Origin: Paracamarosporium sp. OC-R06-R3
Taxonomy: Eukaryota > Ascomycota > Dothideomycetes > Pleosporales > Didymosphaeriaceae
Assembly: GCA_019828545.1 (NCBI GenBank)
Contig: JACVRA010000161.1
Coordinates: 310,001 to 374,000, forward strand
Direction of reading: 5' to 3'
Length of the DNA stretch: 64,000 bases
A program made the position numbers and the translations under genes. Positions 56,276 through 64,000 of this stretch are shown piece by piece. Every line of letters starts with the position of its first letter. Positions within the stretch are counted from its first letter, which is position 1. The notes under the pieces were generated by a model. It searched no databases. It was given only the letters and a program-made list of their open reading frames with translations, and was not told where the DNA came from.

Positions 56276-57664
56276 ATGTCGTCTCAACCCGGCCCCAAGT
56301 TTCTCAGCCTTGCACCAGCGATACTCGATAATGTTATCAAGCAAGTCAATAACAGACAAGACCTATCAAATATGCGGTTGGCTTGCAAGGAATTAGACAA
56401 ATACGCCGCGAAGGAGCTCTTCGAAGACGTGTTTCTCTCCCCATTGGAAGAGGACGTCAGCATTTGGAACAGCATCAACCAGAACGATGTTATCCGGCGA
56501 ATATCTCGTCATGTGACCATCCAGACACATTCAGATATCGAGGACCACAGCTACGGTCACCACAGAGAAAGGGAAACGATTGGCGAGAACTTCAAGGGCG
56601 CCCTCACCGCACTGTCAAGATTTCCTAACCTTGACTCCGTGGAGATCGGCTTCACTCCAGAATGCGTAGGTGTCGATAAGCAGTCGTACCAGGATGTGGC
56701 GGAGGATGCTTGGCAGCGCGAGAATATGCTAAGGCTAATCTTCCGAGCCATCAAGGACCGAGTGGCGGATGAGAAGAACGTGACGATCCGCAAATTAACT
56801 ATCGTCAATCTCCAGAACTACCCCCTCCCAGATTTCACCTCTTCTGATATCTTTCGTGACATCATGGGCGAGCTAGAGGAGCTGCATATATCCATCATCC
56901 AGGAATACAATGAGTATGGGCCCGACAATGACTGGTCCAAAGTTGAGTTGCGGACTTTCCCCGCGCATTTCTGCTCCGAATGGCTGAAGCCTATCTCCAC
57001 GAACCTGAAGGCACTATCTATCTACTACAGAAACGAAAACTGGGGCCCCTTTCCCGGTCACTTCGACCCCAGCGACATTTCCTTTCCGAAACTCGAGACA
57101 CTCGCTCTGGGCTACTATACGCTTGCGCACGACAACGACCTCAACTGGATTCTCGCCACCAAATCGTTACGAAAGCTCATTTTACACAATTGTATGATCG
57201 CTTCTTGGTTGCGCATCGACTCTCACAATATGAACGAGTGGAATGTTCGGACGCATGATTGGGAGAGACTGCCGGATGAAGACGGAGACGAAGGCGAAGA
57301 CCAAAACAGCTGGGACGCCTCATTCGCGTACAATGGGAAGTGGAGCCAGAGTCTGGACCGCATTGCGGAATGCTTACCAAACCTAGTCGACTTCCGGTTC
57401 GATCGGTCATCGGCGTATGCTTACAATGGCGAGCCTCAATACGGCGTGAAAGAACGCAACAGCTGTGGTGCTAGAATCTTCCCTCAAAGATATATCTGCT
57501 TCGATAACGGAATCTTGCCGACGCACTGGCCAGAGGCGGAGGATGACGGGGAAATGCACTCCTGGCTTGATGATGGTTTCCCGAACGAGCACGAAGAGAA
57601 TTTGGAGGCAGACCAGAAGAGCCTTGACAGATTGCTGGAGAAGCTGAAGAGGTCGAGGACCTAA
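56276..57664 (+). CDS. F-box protein
   Basis: Single-exon frame; 462 residues from the ATG at 56276 (MSSQPGPKFLSLAP). An upstream in-frame ATG at 56159 would add 39 residues that do not look conserved. The F-box-like head is LAPAILDNVIKQVNNRQDLSNMRLACKELDKYAAKELFEDVFL in shortened form. LRR-like segments follow (FPNLDSVEIGF, IRKLTIVNLQNYPL, LEELHISIIQEYN, LETLALGYY, LRKLILHNC) and an acidic C-terminus with LDRLLEKLKRSRT. SCF adaptor role inferred, target unknown. Codon use is similar to the other F-box genes here. Confidence 0.82.
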   Translation: MSSQPGPKFLSLAPAILDNVIKQVNNRQDLSNMRLACKELDKYAAKELFEDVFLSPLEEDVSIWNSINQNDVIRRISRHVTIQTHSDIEDHSYGHHRERETIGENFKGALTALSRFPNLDSVEIGFTPECVGVDKQSYQDVAEDAWQRENMLRLIFRAIKDRVADEKNVTIRKLTIVNLQNYPLPDFTSSDIFRDIMGELEELHISIIQEYNEYGPDNDWSKVELRTFPAHFCSEWLKPISTNLKALSIYYRNENWGPFPGHFDPSDISFPKLETLALGYYTLAHDNDLNWILATKSLRKLILHNCMIASWLRIDSHNMNEWNVRTHDWERLPDEDGDEGEDQNSWDASFAYNGKWSQSLDRIAECLPNLVDFRFDRSSAYAYNGEPQYGVKERNSCGARIFPQRYICFDNGILPTHWPEAEDDGEMHSWLDDGFPNEHEENLEADQKSLDRLLEKLKRSRT

Positions 57665-57983
57665 GCGCGGATTGCAGGCCGAGTGACCAATTCCCGGCTA
57701 ACGACAACGTCTTTGGGAAGAGATTGTTTGACCGCTCAATATACTGAGTCGCTTCACACACTGCGATTGCGCACACGCGTGATGCGTGCCTGTAGTCTTG
57801 AAGGTCTCCTGGCTCTTGTGTTCTAATCAGGCTTCCCTTCTAAATCTTCTCAGCTTGCAGAAGTACTATTATCAAGAGTTGAACACCTTTCATAAAAGTC
57901 TATGTATCTACTAACCGCAACGCCAAGCACACATGCGTCAGGGACTCCATTGTACCGTGTGCTTGTTGAGCCAGTTCCATCTT
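57665..57983. other. Convergent 3' region
   Basis: 3' flanks of the F-box and rhodopsin-domain genes; no gene. Confidence 0.55.
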
Positions 57984-59046
57984 CTATGCCATGACTGCCT
58001 TTGATTCTTCCCTGTACTCCACGGAGTCATGTGAACCGGAACGGGGCCCGCTAGACCCTCCAAGGAGTGGCTTAAGACCGGGGAGGGAGACAACGATGAT
58101 GGAGAGGGCCATTTCGAGCATACTGAGAGGATCTGTGGGGAAGTCATATCAGCATATCTATTGGATATAAAAATATCTCTTCCTGGCAATAACTTACAGA
58201 CAAGGTTTTCCTGGCCAGTCCCGACTTTGAGAGTGACAAAACGGACAATGCTGGAGGCAATGGTGAGACCTCCGAACACGAACGTGAGCGTAACACCTTT
58301 GGAAGACTTGAGTATACCCTGAAAAAGCAGGATCAGGGGGATCGCGTAGACCACGAGGTAGCACGCCAGATTGAGGGTGAAGTTCAGGATAAAAGGCTCA
58401 GGCGCGTAAAACACGGAGCATGCACCATCTTCCTGGGACCATTGCACAGAGACCGGTGTGCCACAGAAAAAGGTGTCGTCGAAGAGGATGGTCAGGTAGC
58501 ACACGACAACGAAGCCGGTAAACCCCCACAGCATCTTACGCATGGCTGGTCGGGCATTGAAGTCGAAGAAGAGCCAGTAAAAGGCAAGCATACTGAGCTT
58601 GGGGAAACCCATTCCAAAGTCGTAGAAATAGTTGGATGCGAACGAGATCTGGTGAGTATCCATGTTAGTTATGGATTACTCAAAGCTTTCTCATGTAGCT
58701 CAAGCATGGGAGGTATATGGAAGATAAAGCTTACCTTGGAGAGCTTCACCGAGGATTCGTACTCATCCAAGACACCCATCTGGTACGTGAGGGTATCACA
58801 GATGATCAGCGCCAATGCATCAAGAGCAGAGGCGACCAGCAGCCAGTCCGCCCAAGTCAATTTCTCACGAAGTCGGAACAGACGGGTATAGATGCGCGCG
58901 GCAACGAACACGTAGGCGAGCGTCAACAGAATCCATTCCGAGATCTAGGGCAAAATGTGTTGTTAGGCGGTGATCTGGTCGTTGTTGTACGCAATAAGAA
59001 TCTGATGACTTACCATGCAGTCCTTGCCATCAATGAAGTAAGCCAT
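57984..59046 (-). CDS. Fungal rhodopsin-domain membrane protein, copy 1 of a pair
   Basis: Four exons, 59014-59046, 58735-58944, 58198-58648 and 57984-58132, close in phase and give 280 residues. It begins MAYFIDGKDCM and crosses into ISEWILLTLAYVFVAARIYT. Other helices are WADWLLVASALDALALIICD, FPKLSMLAFYWLFF, MLWGFTGFVVVCYLTILF, PFILNFTLNLACYLVVYAIP and VTLTFVFGGLTIASSIVRFV. A last helix spans the final junction (LSMLEMALSIIVVSLPGLKP). Cys in FCGTPVSVQWSQEDGAC forms the usual outer pair. The stop is in the spliced frame at 57984; the unspliced frame runs further but breaks the last helix. Same direction and exon plan as the next gene downstream. Confidence 0.88.
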
Positions 59047-60279
59047 TTTGATGGAACAATTAGCTTGCTTAGTGAATGACAGAAGCAAAGAAAAAAAACA
59101 ATCGAGGATGTAAGGTCAACAGCTCGCTTTTAGCCGGAGATGCGACGTATCGAAGGGGTCACTTAACCCTGCATGCAATCGTACGAGCCGACCCTGCGTG
59201 CAACAGGGTTAATCTAAACGCGCAGAGAAATTTTCGAACGGAACTCTCTGCCCTCATTCGATGGAGAACGACCGCTTACAGAGTCGATATTCGCTGCATG
59301 CACTATACCTCAACGGTCCTTCTGTGTTGGCGCACACGCGCGTGTGCTGTAAGGGAGGAACTTTCCCACTAATGACTGGGCGCCTCGGATGGCAGGCTAA
59401 GTTCATAGGAGATTCTTGGGTTCCAATGGAAGCCTTCGTCAGGCGTTTAAGCGGGCGAACCACTCTACTGGGCCACCTGCGGTACATGCGGTAGATATCG
59501 CTTAGCTTAGCATACATCTTAATGTCTCGTTGTGTGAATTTCGTCTCACTTCTACAAGGCGAGGTTAGAGAATGCGAACCCCTCTTGGCATTTACTAAAT
59601 GCGGTGTTCGAGCGTTGTCTGTGGGCACATAGCAGATATCGTATTATAGGTACCTATGGTATTAACATTGGCTGATCCTGGAGGAACGTAAGACACAGTT
59701 CCCCAAGGCGCCAAGTGCGCCCACGCAAATATTACCAAATGAACGTGGAACTGCTGTGGGAACGAGTGGTTCGAGACGTTCCTCCGCGGGACGATAAGTG
59801 CGGGACACATGTTCGTCTAATCTGCGTTCTGAAGTGGGACCTCTCGTAATCGACGCCGTGCCGTGCCGTGCGGCGTAGCGGGAGAACGTCCCCCAGTTAG
59901 CCGAGGACGCTTGCATCGTTTGATGGGTCTCGATCAGGCATTGTCGATGCCTTAGCTTCCATCCTTCTGGAAGGTGCTTACATTGTTGCTTAGACATCGT
60001 ACGTGCATATTTTCATGCACATTGGTGGATCCATCGTGCGCGCTCTTCAACAAAAACAAAATTACGTTGAATGCTGACTTGAAGCATCTAGAGAGTTCTA
60101 ACCATGGCATGTCATCTTTCGCATGTCTTTTCCACTTCGTAATCTGCCCGGTTCTACACAGTAGAACAAATTTGGTCCTGTGATCTTGAGGATCTAGCCT
60201 TTATGGTCCCCAGGATCATATGCTTCTGTTTTGATTCTCCAGGCCCAGAGTAGGTGAATATCGGACCTCTCCTAAACCT
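59047..60279. other. Intergenic stretch, about 1.2 kb
   Basis: No supportable gene. A short CCGTG repeat lies near 59857-59875. Confidence 0.55.
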
Positions 60280-61552
60280 TCATGAGACCTTTCCTTTTGA
60301 CGAGTCTGTTTCGTCGAGCGAGTTCGAGAATTGCACAGTGACCTGTTTCGTCTCATATATGACATCTTTTCTTGACAGTGTATTGAGCTCCACCTCGCTC
60401 CCTGATTCATCTAAAAGGTCGTCCAGTCGTCCCTGCTTTCTACTCGATGTTCCGAAGGTCACTATCGGTGTTTGAACTCCGTATCCTGTTCTTGAAGTCG
60501 AAGAGCCGTAGGCCTTCTTAGATGAGAATAGCGTACCACGGCGGAGAAAGGATCTCATCGATGGCAGAGCCACCACCATGATGGAGACGGACATCTCAGC
60601 CATTGAAAGAACAACTGCGCAAAAATCAATATTGGTTGTCGCATCCCGATTACGCGGCATGTTAACTTACAGACGTTGGTCCAAGCATGGATAACCTCTA
60701 TCGTTGCAAATCGCACGATGTTGACCGAGATAGTTATGATACCGAGACCAAAGGTCGCCACAAGGCCCCAGATCTGGCGCCTACCAAGTTGTAGTTTGTG
60801 AAGAAGCGGAAATGGAAGTGCGCAGACTGTGCATGAAGTTAGCCTGGTTATACAGCTGGAAGCTGCAAGACTCACTCGATACGTCTGAAACGACATTGAG
60901 CGCCCAATCCGTCCGGAAAACCTCCTTTGAGTTGAACGTATTGCAAGCTTCTTCATCCAGCGACCAGTTTACGGATACTTCACGACCACACCAGAAAGTG
61001 TCCAAGAAGCAAGTAGTTATCATAGCTGCCCCTACGTAGGCGGTCACTGCATAAAGAGCCTTCCGTAACCAAGGCATGGTTGGTGGGATAAGTCTGTAGT
61101 AGAGCGCTAATATCGCGAGCTTGGGTAGATAAATTCCTGTGTCGTAGAAGTAGTTGCCCGCAAATTGCACCTGGTGTATCAGCTGTCAGCATCGCTTCTG
61201 CTCATCACTGCAACCCTCAGTATCTCATACCTTCTTGAGTTTGATCAGGGCTGATTCTGAAGGCTCGGGTCCATCAGACATGCCACCTAGCTGGTAGGTC
61301 ATTACATCGGTGATGAACAGTGCTAGCATATTGAGGATCGATGCTATCAAGAAACTGTCGCTCGTAGTCGGGTGAATGCGCTGCAAGACTCGCGGGACAA
61401 GACGACCAGATGCTAGTATTATCGCCAGCGCCATCAGGGTGGCTTCAATGGGCTTCGCGGACATATGTCAGCACCACAACGACAAACGAGCATCTACGTC
61501 TCTAGAACAGAATGCATACAATGACAGCCTCCGGGGCTACGCCAGCAGCCAT
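60280..61552 (-). CDS. Fungal rhodopsin-domain membrane protein, copy 2 of a pair
   Basis: Five exons, 61520-61552, 61231-61452, 60876-61170, 60671-60826 and 60280-60614, close in phase and give 346 residues. It starts MAAGVAPEAVI-PIEATLMAL. Helices include DSFLIASILNMLALFITDVM, YLPKLAILALYYRLI, ALYAVTAYVGAAMITTCFLD, ICALPFPLLHKL, IWGLVATFGLGIITISVNIV and LSMAEMSVSIMVVALPSM. Cys in FWCGREVSVNWSLDEEAC matches the copy 1 pair. The C-terminal tail is about 90 residues and Ser-rich with acidic stretches. Both genes begin with an 11-codon exon of 33 nt, which suggests an old tandem duplication. Ligand unknown. Confidence 0.88.
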
Positions 61553-63053
61553 GGTTGAGGATTAGTTGTCGACGCAATGTTAGATGTAGTACTGAATCGC
61601 GTAGGGTGGTATGCCAAACCATGTATGAGAGTGCGACGAGTGAGGAAAGCTTCGATGATGATCCCCTAATACCCGTCATAGCTTCGTACGATTCACACGA
61701 TCCTTTCAAGACATAGTATATCAGGGGTAGAGGCACGTATAGCGATGCACGATCCGCTCATATGGATGATGTGACACTATCGTTTTGCCTGCATCGCCAA
61801 ACCACTCCGGCGGATCGATCCTATGCCGAGCCTGTCTCCCACCAACTCGATACATGCAGGTACAGATTCTGACGGGCTTTACCGTCGGCCGAACTCTCTC
61901 CGACCTCGTACCATTACCCGAGACCTAAGTGGTTGGGCCTTTAGCCTACCGGTAGCTGTATGCTATAATCCCACAAAATCCCGCGCTGTTTCCAGATTGG
62001 ATTTAATATGCAGGGAAGTGGCGTTGTCCCAGAGGGATGATTCGATCCATCTCAAATCTTTGTGCGCCCATGTCGTATCGCGCGACCACGCCGTATCGCG
62101 TACAAGCGGCTGACATCCGACCTATTACTCTGCTGGGCGAGGAAAATAACGCGCCACCAACACGAAATCTAGGTTTGCAGCACGGCCGCGACGGCTGCCC
62201 GAAAGTTAGTTCATGTAGAGTTACTTGAGCTCTCGCTGCTTTTTTCATCGTATATACGCATCTCCTAGGTGTTCTCTCATGCAAGTGAGATCAAAATAGT
62301 CTTAGGTTTAGAGAAAGAAACGACGTGAGCATGGCAACCAAGGCGTTTCAGACCTGGGGTATTGAGTAACCTCGAGATTCTAGAACAGGCTCCCCTTGAC
62401 TCGGGGTACAACCCAAATGTTGAATGGGCTAGGATGAGTTAGAGGAATCAACGCGAGCACAGGTTCTCTAGTCAGTCACGTGATCTGGATGCAATATGAA
62501 CACATCAAAAGAGGTATACCGGGATGGATCTGCAATTGGTCCACGAAAACGCTAACATCGATTCTTTACTTGCACTCAACGTAGTTAACTCACATCGCAA
62601 AACACTATAACTCGTATCAACTGTGACATGCACCCATAGATTCCTCAAGGTCACGTGAATCCCAATGTGCAGACTGCGCCCTGGTCATAGCTTGAATCGT
62701 CTGTTACAATTGCTAAGTATCCCGTGGCTACTTTAAGAGCCAGAAATTCATGGTTTTGATTGTACGATGAGTTCTTCCTGGCTGAGCTGTGCGATGAGAG
62801 CGAGATCGGCGCCAAGAGCACTAAACTACTTTTAGGGTTCCGTTCCTACGCAATTTTGAAGTTATTTGTCCTTTAGCCTCCACAACTCGTTCTCTCGAAT
62901 TTTACAACGCACAATCTTTACTAAGTCACAAAGGTTACATACTGAACATACCTGTGGCCTTTGACAGAGGTTCTGACACTGATGAAAAGCTCTGAATAGC
63001 ACAAGAATTCCGAATTTTCTGACTCGATACTGTATCACCCGGACACGAGGACC
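61553..63053. other. Intergenic stretch, about 1.5 kb
   Basis: Overlapping short frames around 61820-62280 have no domain. AT-rich 62500-63050. No gene supported. Confidence 0.55.
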
Positions 63054-64000
63054 ATGCTACAGCAGGAATCCCAAAATTGTATTACGAAGCTACCTGTAGA
63101 GCTTTTAGAGAAGATACTTCTCTACACCGTCGATGACGCCGTGGACTACTCCCAAAAGACTCGTGATGTCTGTTTTTATCCATGGGTACAGCAGGAGCGC
63201 CGTCGCCTCTTGGAGTCAGTGCGACTCGTCTGTCGTCGTTTCTACGAGAATGCATGGCGTGCCTACGCAGAAGTAGCGGCACGAACCATTTTCGACATCC
63301 GCTCCGAAGCAAGCATGCAAGCATTGAGTGCAATATCTTCTCATGATAAAATCCGTCCTTGGATTCGAAAGTTGAGGTTTGCCTTCCACACTGCGAAGAC
63401 GGATGTGAACAACGCACGGCGCGAACGAGCAGAGCAGGAAGCGGCGGAGTTGCTAGATGCGCGCTGGTCCAAGGTTTGGTCAGCGGGACTTATGCACGAT
63501 CAAGCTGATAAACTATTACCCCTCCAATCCGAACAGCAAGTTGCCGATGCAAATGATCTCATTCTTCTCGTTGCGCACGCTTTGCGGGGATTTGGATCGC
63601 TAGCAGAGGTACAATACTTTAGAATGCAAGACTTGCCTCCCCGTTGGACAAGGGTAATGAAAAGAGCGCGTACTGTCGGATGTTACGGATATTACGATGG
63701 CTACAAGTTCCAAATAGGGCTTGAAATCATATTGCGTGCGCTCGCAGAAGCGGACCAGAGCCCTGCATTCTTAGACCTAACAGTACTGATTAATCAGCAC
63801 CACGCTTTTCTGAGCACGACTCCGCTCCCCATGCTCCGCTGTGTCATGCGTAATGTGGGGAAACTTCATCTTCGGGGTTCTCACATGTATGAAGATTTTG
63901 TCGAAGAAGGAAAACGCCTGAATCAGGTTGTCTTATCACGATCCACATTTCCACTTCTCCAGGACTTGGTGGTGGAAATCGATGCATATCGGCTGGACAA
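63054..64000 (+). CDS. F-box-like protein, 5' part (runs off the window)
   Basis: Uninterrupted frame from the ATG at 63054 to the window end, 315 codons without a stop. The head ITKLPVELLEKILLYTVDDA, followed by RLLESVRLVCRRFYENAWRA, is F-box-like with an insertion of about 25 residues between the two helical parts. It continues KIRPWIRKLRFAFHTAKTD, a charged helix (RRERAEQEAAELLDARW), then LRR-like or helical segments (FLDLTVLINQHHAFLST, MLRCVMRNVGKLHLRGS, FPLLQDLVVEIDAYRLD). The remainder, including the C-terminus, is outside. Fourth F-box-type gene in the window. SCF role inferred. Confidence 0.75.
   Translation, partial: MLQQESQNCITKLPVELLEKILLYTVDDAVDYSQKTRDVCFYPWVQQERRRLLESVRLVCRRFYENAWRAYAEVAARTIFDIRSEASMQALSAISSHDKIRPWIRKLRFAFHTAKTDVNNARRERAEQEAAELLDARWSKVWSAGLMHDQADKLLPLQSEQQVADANDLILLVAHALRGFGSLAEVQYFRMQDLPPRWTRVMKRARTVGCYGYYDGYKFQIGLEIILRALAEADQSPAFLDLTVLINQHHAFLSTTPLPMLRCVMRNVGKLHLRGSHMYEDFVEEGKRLNQVVLSRSTFPLLQDLVVEIDAYRLD

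Noticed and set aside
58133..58197. Unspliced continuation of the rhodopsin-domain frame to 57938
   Set aside because: Splicing at 58133-58197 restores the last conserved helix (LEMALSIIVVSLPGLKP); the unspliced reading destroys it.
1..64000. tRNA, rRNA, CRISPR or transposon ends
   Set aside because: I looked for B-box-like GGTTCGA stretches, regular spacer arrays, reverse transcriptase or transposase motifs, and long terminal repeats, and found nothing convincing by eye.

Overview
The window looks like nuclear DNA of a filamentous ascomycete (Pezizomycotina; the gene content suggests Dothideomycetes, probably Pleosporales, which is inference). The signs are many short introns (about 45-90 nt) with GT/AG ends and CTAAC/CTGAC-like branch sites, spacious intergenic regions, and typical families of these fungi: HET, F-box, fungal rhodopsin-domain, UstYa/DUF3328, DUF6594 and AA9. 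I see no CRISPR array, operon, rRNA or convincing tRNA. Two ambiguous bases (N) lie at 52982-52983.

Layout. 1-2.8 kb: open stretches in changing frames, probably one decayed gene of unknown type. 2.9-4.0 kb: an AA9 lytic polysaccharide monooxygenase gene broken by a small frameshift. 4.7-10.1 kb: a secreted WD40-like propeller, a seven-helix rhodopsin-domain protein and an F-box protein. 10.4-15.6 kb: conserved genes (WKF-domain nucleolar-type protein and, divergently, proteasome subunit alpha-1/SCL1) and an unrecognised helical protein. 15.6-17.7 kb: no gene, but a strong strand-composition switch and a 13-bp tandem repeat. 17.8-24.4 kb: a RING protein with a Trp-rich heptad tail, a HET protein and an F-box protein. 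24.6-29.2 kb: PLAC8, a type I membrane protein, and a GrpB-GNAT fusion. 29.2-34.5 kb: gene-poor. 34.6-42 kb: a housekeeping block with TEN1 (telomere CST) divergent from SNF7 (ESCRT-III), and an FHL1-like forkhead factor divergent from a 2-oxoglutarate oxygenase. 43.2-44.4 kb: a GH114 enzyme. 56-64 kb: F-box, two rhodopsin-domain genes, and a partial F-box-like gene running off the end.

The most interesting part is 45-55.6 kb. A single-exon gene at 53070-53738 encodes a secretory preproprotein with seven copies of a near-invariant six-residue motif (DPLAMM, once DPLALM), usually followed by an aromatic residue, set in acidic spacers. The repeats differ at synonymous codon positions but hardly at all in amino acids. 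It faces a divergently transcribed UstYa-like gene (54404-55568) across a 665-bp promoter, and is followed by a D-amino-acid-oxidase-like FAD enzyme (50495-52067). A second UstYa-like gene lies at 44975-45908. UstYa-type oxidases cyclise repeat precursor peptides in fungal RiPP pathways of the ustiloxin/phomopsin/victorin kind, so this is a candidate undescribed RiPP locus with a motif I do not recognise. Genes in between (DUF6594 membrane protein, zinc-ribbon protein) may or may not belong to it.

Exon models were built by hand from splice consensus and frame continuity. Internal splice sites are well supported where phases close and family motifs run across the junction. Start codons are less certain.
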